Assembly (NCBI GenBank): GCA_000272025.2
Contig: AKCV02000017.1
Span: 124,001-188,000, forward strand
Origin: Imbroritus primus
GTDB lineage: Bacteria; Pseudomonadota; Gammaproteobacteria; Burkholderiales; Burkholderiaceae
Length of the DNA stretch: 64,000 bases
Direction: 5' to 3'
In this document: positions 57,040-64,000 of the stretch, piece after piece
Layout: the number at the start of each line of letters is the position of its first letter
How positions within the stretch are numbered: position 1 is the first letter of the stretch
Position numbers and translations under genes: made by a program
Notes under the pieces: generated by a model
What the model was told of the DNA's origin: nothing
Seen by the model: the letters and a program-made list of their open reading frames with translations, nothing else
The model's database searches: none

Positions 57040-58662
57040 TTACTGCGCCGCGCCGCGCGTGACGCTCAGGGCCACCGCTTCCGCGACCTCGATGCCGTCG
57101 ATGGCAGCCGAGTAGATGCCGCCCGCATAGCCTGCACCCTCACCCGCCGGATACAGGCCGCGCACATTCACGCTCTGGTAGTCGTCGCCACGCCGCACCC
57201 GCACCGGCGACGAGGTGCGCGTCTCCACACCGGTCAGCACCGCATCGTGCATGGCAAAGCCTGAGATCTTGCGGTCGATCTGCGGCAGCGCCTCGCGGAT
57301 CGCGGCGATGATGTAGTCCGGCAGCGCCGTGCTCAGGTCGGTCGGATGCACGGCCGGCGTGTACGAGGGTTGGACTGCGCCCAGCGTGGTCGAAGGACGG
57401 CCAGCGATAAAGTCACCGACCAGCTGGCCCGGTGCGCTGTAGTCGCCACCGCCCAGTTCGAAGGCGCGTGTCTCCCACTGCCGCTGGAAGGCGATGCCGG
57501 CCAGGGGACCGCCCGGAAAATCCTCCGGTGTGACGCCGACCACGATGCCCGCATTGGCGTTGCGCTCGTTGCGTGAATACTGGCTCATGCCGTTGGTCAC
57601 CACGCGGCCCGGCTCCGAGGTTGCCGCCACCACCGTGCCGCCCGGGCACATGCAGAAGCTGTACACGGAGCGCCCGTTGCTGGCGTGGTGCACCACCTTG
57701 TAGTCGGCCGCGCCGAGCTCCTTGTGGCCGGCAAACTTGCCGAAGCGGCTGCGGTCGATCACGCCCTGCGGATGTTCGATGCGAAAGCCCATCGAGAACG
57801 GCTTGGCTTCAAGGTAGACGCCGCGCGCATGCAGCATCTCGAAGGTATCGCGCGCGCTGTGGCCGACCGCCAGCACCACGTGATCGCAGCGCAGCGTCTC
57901 GCCGTTGCTCAGCACCAGCCCGCGCACCTGGCCATCTTCGATCTCGATATCGTCCACGCGCGTCTGGAAACGCACCTCGCCACCCAGTGCGTGGATGGTG
58001 GCGCGCATCTTCTCCACCATGCTCACCAGCCGGAAGGTGCCGATGTGCGGCCGGGCGCGCCACAGGATGTCGTCCGGCGCGCCGGCCTTGACGAATTCCT
58101 CCAGCACCTTGCGGCCGAGGTGGCGCGGGTCCTTGATCTGGCTGTACAGCTTGCCGTCCGAGAACGTGCCTGCGCCGCCCTCGCCGAACTGTACGTTCGA
58201 TTCCGGGTTAAGCACGCGCGTGCGCCACAGGCCCCAGGTGTCCTTGGTGCGCTCGCGCACCGCCTTGCCGCGTTCCAGGATGATGGGACGGAAGCCCATC
58301 TGCGCCAGGATCAGGCCGGCGAACAGCCCGCACGGCCCCATGCCGATCACCACCGGGCGCAGCGCCGCACCGTGCGCCGGCGCCTGTGCCACGAAGCGGT
58401 AGCCCATGTCCGGCGTCGGTCCGGCGTGCGGCGTACCGGTCATGCGCTGCAGGACGGTAGCCTCGTCCGTCACTTCCACGTCGATTACATAGGTCAGCTT
58501 GATGTCGCTGCGCTTGCGCGCATCGTGGGCGCGGCGAAAGACGGTGTAGCGCAGCAGGCCGGCCGGCGGTACGCCGAATTCGGCCAGGCGGGCGCGGATC
58601 GCGGCTTCGAGCGCCGCCTCGTCGTGGTCGAGGGGAAGTTTGAGTTCGCTAAGACGTAGCAT
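57040..58662 (-). CDS. FAD-dependent dehydrogenase (COG2509 type)
   Basis: 540 residues from MLRLSELKLPLDHDEAALEA. A small N-terminal domain precedes the FAD fold (PVVIGMGPCGLFAGLILAQM near residue 95). Then come NVQFGEGGAGTFSDGKLYSQ, FCMCPGGTVVAATSEPG and GLYPAGEGAGYAGGIYSAAI, typical of the uncharacterised FAD-dependent dehydrogenase group. The substrate is unknown. It is convergent with the preceding flavoprotein and divergent from the GST gene; the frame to 58851 is not supported. Confidence 0.88.
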   Translation of the reverse strand: MLRLSELKLPLDHDEAALEAAIRARLAEFGVPPAGLLRYTVFRRAHDARKRSDIKLTYVIDVEVTDEATVLQRMTGTPHAGPTPDMGYRFVAQAPAHGAALRPVVIGMGPCGLFAGLILAQMGFRPIILERGKAVRERTKDTWGLWRTRVLNPESNVQFGEGGAGTFSDGKLYSQIKDPRHLGRKVLEEFVKAGAPDDILWRARPHIGTFRLVSMVEKMRATIHALGGEVRFQTRVDDIEIEDGQVRGLVLSNGETLRCDHVVLAVGHSARDTFEMLHARGVYLEAKPFSMGFRIEHPQGVIDRSRFGKFAGHKELGAADYKVVHHASNGRSVYSFCMCPGGTVVAATSEPGRVVTNGMSQYSRNERNANAGIVVGVTPEDFPGGPLAGIAFQRQWETRAFELGGGDYSAPGQLVGDFIAGRPSTTLGAVQPSYTPAVHPTDLSTALPDYIIAAIREALPQIDRKISGFAMHDAVLTGVETRTSSPVRVRRGDDYQSVNVRGLYPAGEGAGYAGGIYSAAIDGIEVAEAVALSVTRGAAQ

Positions 58663-58804
58663 GGACAATTCTGGGTATGGGTCGGCCAACCGACCAGACC
58701 TGCATTGTATAGACTCGGAGGCAGGGCCTGCAGGATTCCTGCGGCATGCCGGCGTGGCAGACCGGCAAGCGGGCAGGCCCTGCGCAATCCACCGGAGCAT
58801 GACC

Positions 58805-59446
58805 ATGGCCAAGCCGCGCAGTGCCGAGATTACGCTGTACCACGCCCCCAATACGCGCTCGCTCGGCGCGCTGACCCTGCTCGAGGAACTGGGCGTGCCC
58901 TATCGCCTGCACGTGCTTAATCTGCAGGCCGGTGAGCAGCGCCAGCCGGCCTATCTCGCCATCAACCCGATGGGCAAGGTGCCGGCCATCCGGCATGGCG
59001 ATGCGGTCATCACCGAGCAGGCTGCGGTGTTCCTGTACCTCGCCGATCTCTATCCCGAGGCCGGGCTCGCGCCGCCGATCGGCGATCCCCTGCGCGGACC
59101 GTACCTGCGCTGGATGGTGTTCTATGGCTCCTGCTTCGAGCCCGCACTCGCCGACCGTGCGCTGCAGCGAGCCGCCCCGCCGCCGGCCACCTCGCCCTAT
59201 GGCGATTTCGACACGATGTTCGCGACGCTCAACCAGCAGCTGGCGCGCGGGCCGTATCTGCTCGGCACGCGCTACTGCGCCGCCGATGTACTGTGGGCGG
59301 GTGCCCTGCGTTGGACCACGGGTTTCAAGCTGGTGCCGGCCACGCCCGAGATCACGGCGTATCTCGCGCGCGTGACCACGCGCCCGGCATTCCAGCGTAC
59401 GCGTGCGGAGGATGCCAAGCTGGCGGCGGTGCAGTCTGCATCGTGA
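58805..59446 (+). CDS. Glutathione S-transferase
   Basis: 213 residues. The N-domain begins SAEITLYHAPNTRSLGALTL and has INPMGKVPAIRHGDAVITEQ, with the cis-proline and the acid-serine-type glutathione contact. The C-domain has YLLGTRYCAADVLWAGALRW, the conserved N-capping motif. The start at 58805 is favoured by GGAG seven bases upstream over an ATG at 58799. The substrate is unknown. Confidence 0.92.
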   Translation: MAKPRSAEITLYHAPNTRSLGALTLLEELGVPYRLHVLNLQAGEQRQPAYLAINPMGKVPAIRHGDAVITEQAAVFLYLADLYPEAGLAPPIGDPLRGPYLRWMVFYGSCFEPALADRALQRAAPPPATSPYGDFDTMFATLNQQLARGPYLLGTRYCAADVLWAGALRWTTGFKLVPATPEITAYLARVTTRPAFQRTRAEDAKLAAVQSAS

Positions 59447-59581
59447 TGCCCGGGCGAGCAGCGCCGCGTCGAGGCGCGTAAAGACACCTGAAGACACTTG
59501 AAGACGTATAGCGGCGAGAGACCGTGGCCTGCAGCGGGGCGGTAGAATGACCGGTCCTGCCATTCTTGTCCCTCTGTTGCC

Positions 59582-59869
59582 ATGTCTGTGTCTGCCGCGC
59601 TGGAAACCTACTTCGTTCACGTGACGGGTCACGTGCAGGGCGTCGGCTATCGTGCCTCGACCGTGCGGCAGGCGCACCTGCTCGGGGTGCGCGGCTGGGT
59701 GCGCAACATGCCGGACGGCGCGGTTCATGCGATGGTGCAGGGCACGCCCGACCAGGTCGATCACATGCTCGAATGGATGCGGCGCGGGCCGCCCCATGCC
59801 CAGGTGGACGGACTGGAGAGCCGGCGCGAATATACCGACCGGCGCTTCGACCGCTTCGAGCAGCGCTGA
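59582..59869 (+). CDS. acyP: Acylphosphatase
   Basis: 95 residues. It hydrolyses carboxyl-phosphate bonds. The two signatures are present: VTGHVQGVGYRASTVRQA with the phosphate-binding arginine, and GVRGWVRNMPDGAVHAMVQG with the catalytic asparagine. Small size and single-domain form are normal. It stands alone between the GST gene and the convergent diguanylate cyclase gene. Confidence 0.95.
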   Translation: MSVSAALETYFVHVTGHVQGVGYRASTVRQAHLLGVRGWVRNMPDGAVHAMVQGTPDQVDHMLEWMRRGPPHAQVDGLESRREYTDRRFDRFEQR

Positions 59870-59927
59870 GCCGCCCGCATGGCGCGGCAGCCTGAGCGGC
59901 GCATCATGCGTATGACTTGGAGCCCAC

Positions 59928-61442
59928 TCAGGGCGCTGGCGGCATGAGCTGCGGATCGTCGTGGCGGCGTGCGGCGGACAGTGATGCGTAGTACGCCTTC
60001 TTCTGCTCGTACATCAGCAGGTCGGCACGCCGCACGGTATCTTCCACGCGCTCGTTCGGCAGGCTGGTGGCCACGCCGATCGACATGCTCAGCGCCACGC
60101 CCGAATAGAACTGGTTGTTCATGTCCACCAGCTTCTGGATATTCTCGACCAGTGCCATGCAGCCGCGCTCATCCGTGGCCGGCATCAGCACCGCGAACTC
60201 GTCGCCGCCGATGCGCGCCGCATAGGCGGGCTTTTCCACCGCCTTGATCAGCACCTCGCCGGCCCGGCGCAGCAGTGCATCGCCGACCGCGTGGCCGAGC
60301 TGGTCGTTGATCGGTTTCAGGCCGTTCAGGTCGATGATCAGCACCGAGACTGGCGACGGCCCCTTGCGCTGCAGGCGGTTCAGCTCATCCACATAGAACG
60401 AGCGGTTGTACAGCTTGGTCAGCACATCGTGCTTGCCGAGGTACTCGAGGTAGGCCTCGGCCTTCTTGCGCGCCGTGATGTCGGTCAGTGCGACCAGCAC
60501 CAGATCCCAGTTTTCTTCATGCCCGGGCATCACCGAGAACTGCAGGTGCAGATGCAGCAGGTCGCCGTTCAGGGCGTAGTTGATGACCTCGTACTGGTGG
60601 AACAGCTTGTTGTTCCACAGGTCGATCAATTGTTCTCGGAAGTGGACACGCATGTCGTCGCGGAACACCAGGCTCAGGTTGTCGAGCAACGTCTGCTTGT
60701 TCGGCGCGTTGAACAGGGTCAGTGTGTGCTGGTTGACATCGATGACGCGAATCTCGCGCATGAAGCGCTCGACGAATTCCGGGTGCACATCGGTGAACAC
60801 GCGGAAATCCTCGATGCCGTTGGCGCGGATGTCCTCGAGCAGGCGCTTGACCGCGCTGAAGTCCTCCACCCACAGCGACACCGGCGAATTCTCGAACAGC
60901 CCGCGCGCGTAGTATTCGCTCAGTTCCAGCCCGCGCTTGGCCTGCTCTTTTTCCGTGACGTCCTCGATGGCCAGCAGCACGCGGTCCCAGTTGGCCTCAT
61001 GGCCGTGCAGGATGGTGCCCTTCAGTTCGATGTCGAGGCGCTTGCCGCCCAGCGAGTAATTGACGCTCTTGCCGACGAAAGACTGCTTGCCGTCCCACAG
61101 CTGAACGAGCTCATCGATGTGCGCCGCCAGCATGTCATCGCGAAAGACCTTGCCAAGGTGGGTGACCAGATCGTCGAGGTCACGCGCTTCGTACATTTCC
61201 AGCGTGCGGCGGTTCACCTGCAGCACGCGGATGCAGGCCGAACAGGCCTGCACGCGCGCTGGATCGTCCTGCAGCCAGGCGCGCAGGTCCACCACACCCG
61301 CGGCGCGCCAGGTCTCGAACAGCGCGCGCATCTCGCTATAGTCTTCCAGCCACAGGGAAACCGGGGCGAGATCGAAAATCTGGGCGTGGTCGTATTCGCT
61401 GGCAATCGCGGGGGAGGTGGAACGAGCGGAGGAGACGGTCAT
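59928..61442 (-). CDS. Diguanylate cyclase with two tandem PAS domains
   Basis: 504 residues from MTVSSARSTSPAIASEYDHA. Two homologous PAS-type sensor repeats (about 20-165 and 175-325) share PVSLWLEDYS / PVSLWVEDFS, an IRVLQVNRRTLEMYEA / IRVIDVNQHTLTLFNA core and VFRDDM. The GGDEF domain follows, with active-site ARIGGDEFAVLMPA near residue 411. The product-inhibition site (RxxD five residues before GGDEF) is absent, so it may escape feedback inhibition. There is no membrane segment, so it is a cytosolic sensor making cyclic di-GMP; the ligand is unknown. Confidence 0.93.
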   Translation of the reverse strand: MTVSSARSTSPAIASEYDHAQIFDLAPVSLWLEDYSEMRALFETWRAAGVVDLRAWLQDDPARVQACSACIRVLQVNRRTLEMYEARDLDDLVTHLGKVFRDDMLAAHIDELVQLWDGKQSFVGKSVNYSLGGKRLDIELKGTILHGHEANWDRVLLAIEDVTEKEQAKRGLELSEYYARGLFENSPVSLWVEDFSAVKRLLEDIRANGIEDFRVFTDVHPEFVERFMREIRVIDVNQHTLTLFNAPNKQTLLDNLSLVFRDDMRVHFREQLIDLWNNKLFHQYEVINYALNGDLLHLHLQFSVMPGHEENWDLVLVALTDITARKKAEAYLEYLGKHDVLTKLYNRSFYVDELNRLQRKGPSPVSVLIIDLNGLKPINDQLGHAVGDALLRRAGEVLIKAVEKPAYAARIGGDEFAVLMPATDERGCMALVENIQKLVDMNNQFYSGVALSMSIGVATSLPNERVEDTVRRADLLMYEQKKAYYASLSAARRHDDPQLMPPAP

Positions 61443-61577
61443 GATGCGCCACGGGGGAGAGAATGGCGCCAGTGTATTGGATTCCCCGGGCGCTTCCAAC
61501 CGCCGCGAGAGGACGTGGTGCAAGCGCCACTCCACGGGTCGCCGCGACGCCGTGTGGTGGCCCGTGCATTGTCGAGA

Positions 61578-62366
61578 TCACATGCGCCAGGACGGATCGT
61601 CGCGCTCCAGCATGCGTTGCCATGCGTCGAGGTGCGCGCGCGCATAACGTGGCGCATCGCGCAGGAAATCCGCCGCCGTGCGCGCCGCCAGCGCGGGCTC
61701 GATCTCGGCCAGCGGTTGTCCCATGGATGACGCCAGCACCTGCACCTGGGCGGCGCGTTCGAGGTAATAGAGATCATCGAAGGCCTGCGCGATGGTGGGC
61801 CCAACGACGATCGGACCGTGGCTGCGCAGGAACAGCACGCTGTGCTCGCCCAGTGCGCGCACCATGCGCGCACCTTCTTCTCCCGCCAGCGCCAGGCCCT
61901 GGTAGCCGACGGTGGTGTCGTGGTCGTAGGCGATACGGCCGTGAAAACGCACGGCGTTCTGGTGGCACATCGCCAGCCGCCCGTCATGCAGCGCCGTGAT
62001 GGCCGTGGCGTGCGGCATATGCGTGTGCAGCACGCACACCGCGCGCGGGTTGGCGCGGTGGATCTGCGAGTGGATGTGGAAGGCGGTGATTTCCACTTCG
62101 CCCGAACCTTCCAGGACAGTTCCTGCATCGTCCACCAGCAGCAGGTCGCTGGCGCGCATCTCCGCGAAATGGAGGCCGAACGGGTTGATCAGGTAGCAAT
62201 CCGGCCGGCCCGGCGCCACGGCGCTGAAGTGGTTGCAGGTGCCTTCGTGCAGGCCAAGCTGCGCAGCGATGCGGAATACCGCCGCCAGATCGCGGCGCGC
62301 GGCCTGCAGGGCATCGGCGGTGGCGTTCTCGGAGGCGGCCAGCGGGGAAGTGTCGGTCGGGCTCAT
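61578..62366 (-). CDS. Class II aldolase/adducin-family protein
   Basis: 262 residues. GLHEGTCNHFSAVAPGRPDC, VLHTHMPHATAITALHDGR (zinc-binding histidines) and LFLRSHGPIVVGPTIAQAFD (third histidine) mark a class II aldolase such as those acting on sugar phosphates or hydroxy-keto acids. The substrate is not clear. The start at 62366 has AGGAA seven bases upstream, while an ATG at 62384 overlaps the PBP stop codon. It follows the PBP gene closely and may be co-transcribed with it. Confidence 0.88.
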   Translation of the reverse strand: MSPTDTSPLAASENATADALQAARRDLAAVFRIAAQLGLHEGTCNHFSAVAPGRPDCYLINPFGLHFAEMRASDLLLVDDAGTVLEGSGEVEITAFHIHSQIHRANPRAVCVLHTHMPHATAITALHDGRLAMCHQNAVRFHGRIAYDHDTTVGYQGLALAGEEGARMVRALGEHSVLFLRSHGPIVVGPTIAQAFDDLYYLERAAQVQVLASSMGQPLAEIEPALAARTAADFLRDAPRYARAHLDAWQRMLERDDPSWRM

Positions 62367-62380
62367 GCGGTTTCCTGGGT

Positions 62381-64000
62381 TCATTGCGGGGCAGTCGCCG
62401 GCAGTCCATTGGACGGCATGGCGGGCGACGGAAGCGCCGGAGTGGCGGGCGGCACGGTCGGCTGCGGCTGTGCTGGCGGCAGCGCGCCGGAGGCTGCGGG
62501 TGAAGCCGGTGGTGAGGATGAAAGCGAGGATGGGGGCGGTGCCGGAATCACCGGTCCCGAGGGCAGCACATCGGGCAAGGCGCCGGCAGCATCGGGTGTG
62601 GCCGAGGGCGCGGGCGGCAGTTCCGGCAAGGGTTCCGAGGCGGGTGGCACATCCACGGCGGACGCCGGTGCGGGCGGTGCCGCTGGCCGTTTGGCCGGCA
62701 CGGCGGGCGCCGCCGGTTCTTCCTTGCCGAACCACTGCGCGAACCACCCTTGCAGGCGCGCCTTTAGCGGATCGAGGAAGCTGGTGTTGTCCGGTTCGGC
62801 AAAGCGCTGCTTGGCATCCACCACGCGCGTGCGCATCGCGCGCTGGAACACCTCGCCAACGATCGGCAACGCGCTATGTGCGCCCTGCCCCCAGTAGTCG
62901 CTGCGCAACGTGACGCGCGCATCGTTGAAGCCCACCCACGCGCCGGCCACCAGTTGCGGGTGCATCATGATGAACCAGCCATCGGCATTGTCTTGCGTGG
63001 TACCGGTCTTGCCGGCCACATCGCCGGGAATGCCGAAGCGCGAGCGGATCAGCGTGCCGGTGCCGCGATCGATCACGTCGCGCATCACGTCGAGCAGCGT
63101 GTAGGCCGTGGCCGGCGCCAGCACGCGCTCGGCACGTGCTGGCCGGAATTCCGCGAGTACCTTGCCGTTGGCATTCTCGATACGCGTGACGAAGACCGGT
63201 TCGCGATAGGCGCCACCGTCGGCGATGGTGCCGTAGGCCGCAACCATTTCCTTGAGCGTGACCGGACTGGTGCCGAGCGCCAGCGACGGCACCGCGTCGA
63301 GCCTGCTCTGGCGCACACCCATCGCCTGCGCCAGTTTGGCCACGCGCGCCGGGCCGGTGTTCTGCATGAGTTGCGCGGTGATGGTGTTCTTGGAGTAGGC
63401 CAGTCCGTAACGCAGGCTCAGCGACTGGCCGCTCGGCGGACCGCCGTCTGTGGGTTTCCAGATCTCACCGCCAGGCAGGCGGAACTCCACTGCCGTATCG
63501 GGCAGCGTGTCCTCGGGTTTCGCGCCTTGCTGGAAGGCCGCGCCATACACGAAAGGCTTGAAGGTCGAGCCGGGCTGACGTTGTGCCTGCTGTACATGGT
63601 CGAAGGCATCCACGCTGTAATCGCGGCTGCCGACCCAGGCACGGATTGCACCGGTGGCCGGGTCGAGTGCCATGAAGCCGGCTTCGATGCGTGTCTTCTG
63701 GCGGCGCAGCGCGCGGATGAACTCGCGATCGTCGCGCAGCTGGCGCAACGCCTCCTCGGGCTTGCGGCCCTGCTCGACCAGCGTGCGGTACTGCGTCGAT
63801 TCGCGGATAAAGCTGTCGACCAGCGCCGGGCTGTTCTGCCACGCGCCGCGCCAGGTCTGGTCGGCCAGCGCCTGCAGGCGGTCGCCCTGGCGCATCACCG
63901 CCTGGTTGGCCATGGTCTGCAGCCGGGCGTCGAGCGTGGTGTGTACCACCAGGCCGTCGGCGTCGAGGCTGTAGCCATTGCGGTCGGCCCAGTCGATCAG
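62381..64000 (-). CDS. Class A penicillin-binding protein, C-terminal part (runs off right edge)
   Basis: The frame is open from base 64000 and lacks its start and glycosyltransferase domain. The visible 539 residues hold the transpeptidase domain: active-site motif GSTFKPF, then SKNTI (SxN) and GKTGTT (KTG). It builds and cross-links peptidoglycan in the periplasm, probably as PBP1a. The last 110 residues or so are a low-complexity Pro/Ala/Ser tail. The Ser and Lys of the first motif and the other motifs appear intact. Confidence 0.92.
   Translation of the reverse strand: MIDWADRNGYSLDADGLVVHTTLDARLQTMANQAVMRQGDRLQALADQTWRGAWQNSPALVDSFIRESTQYRTLVEQGRKPEEALRQLRDDREFIRALRRQKTRIEAGFMALDPATGAIRAWVGSRDYSVDAFDHVQQAQRQPGSTFKPFVYGAAFQQGAKPEDTLPDTAVEFRLPGGEIWKPTDGGPPSGQSLSLRYGLAYSKNTITAQLMQNTGPARVAKLAQAMGVRQSRLDAVPSLALGTSPVTLKEMVAAYGTIADGGAYREPVFVTRIENANGKVLAEFRPARAERVLAPATAYTLLDVMRDVIDRGTGTLIRSRFGIPGDVAGKTGTTQDNADGWFIMMHPQLVAGAWVGFNDARVTLRSDYWGQGAHSALPIVGEVFQRAMRTRVVDAKQRFAEPDNTSFLDPLKARLQGWFAQWFGKEEPAAPAVPAKRPAAPPAPASAVDVPPASEPLPELPPAPSATPDAAGALPDVLPSGPVIPAPPPSSLSSSPPASPAASGALPPAQPQPTVPPATPALPSPAMPSNGLPATAPQ

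Noticed and set aside
60291..61730. Plus-strand frame of 479 codons over the cyclase gene
   Set aside because: Antisense to a clear PAS-PAS-GGDEF protein; the composition is a shadow of it.

Overview
The window is a GC-rich, gene-dense stretch of a betaproteobacterial main chromosome, most likely Burkholderiaceae and close to Ralstonia/Cupriavidus. The reasons are the kynB-kynU-kynA order beside an Lrp-type regulator, the unbroken mnmG-rsmG-parA-parB-atpIBEFHAGDC block, a DUF3717 protein, an Lrp-controlled phhA/phhB locus, and GC-rich codon use throughout. I see no rRNA, tRNA, CRISPR array, prophage or complete insertion sequence. About 58 protein genes are supported. Two run off the window: a Kef-type antiporter at the left edge and a penicillin-binding protein at the right edge.

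Layout. 1-4.4 kb: antiporter fragment, a small secreted protein, and a low-GC, 843-residue ankyrin/coiled-coil protein that looks foreign. 4.4-19 kb, all minus strand: a LivK-type binding protein, PutA without its DNA-binding domain, a GT9 glycosyltransferase overlapping PriA, HemE, an esterase, a CoA-binding protein overlapping a DUF3298 protein, and a hydroxypyruvate isomerase-like protein. 19-31.2 kb: the complete F1Fo ATP synthase operon with a clear terminator after atpC, preceded by parB, parA, rsmG and mnmG. Three parS sites sit in and just upstream of mnmG, which marks this as an origin-proximal chromosome-segregation locus. 31.2-36.5 kb: TauE/SafE permease, a GNAT-like protein, a GMC oxidoreductase, a CueR/CopZ copper pair with its operator, and OmpW. 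36.7-38.8 kb: phenylalanine hydroxylase and pterin dehydratase with a divergent Lrp-type regulator. 39-45 kb: a two-component system, a lysine-rich SET-domain protein divergent from an HU gene across a region with DnaA boxes, and two lipoproteins. 45-52 kb: GST, acyl-CoA dehydrogenase with a divergent LysR regulator, DedA, AI-2E-type permease, a periplasmic binding protein and SelD. 52-57 kb: kynR and the divergent kynBUA tryptophan-degradation genes, with an Arg/Cys-rich 24-codon ORF overlapping the kynU start, then a flavoprotein. 57-64 kb: an FAD oxidoreductase, GST, acylphosphatase, a tandem-PAS diguanylate cyclase, a class II aldolase and the PBP.

How the genes work together. Phenylalanine (phhAB), tryptophan (kynBUA) and proline (putA) degradation occur within one 50-kb stretch, and the first two each have a divergent Lrp-family regulator and a dyad operator candidate. 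ParAB, the parS sites, the HU gene and the DnaA boxes are a theme of chromosome organisation. The strongest novelty candidates are the SET/HU pairing, the Arg/Cys mini-ORF in front of kynU, the low-GC ankyrin protein, a row of four perfect DNA dyads upstream of atpB, and two orphan terminators that may end small RNAs. All functions are read from sequence by eye. No database search was run.
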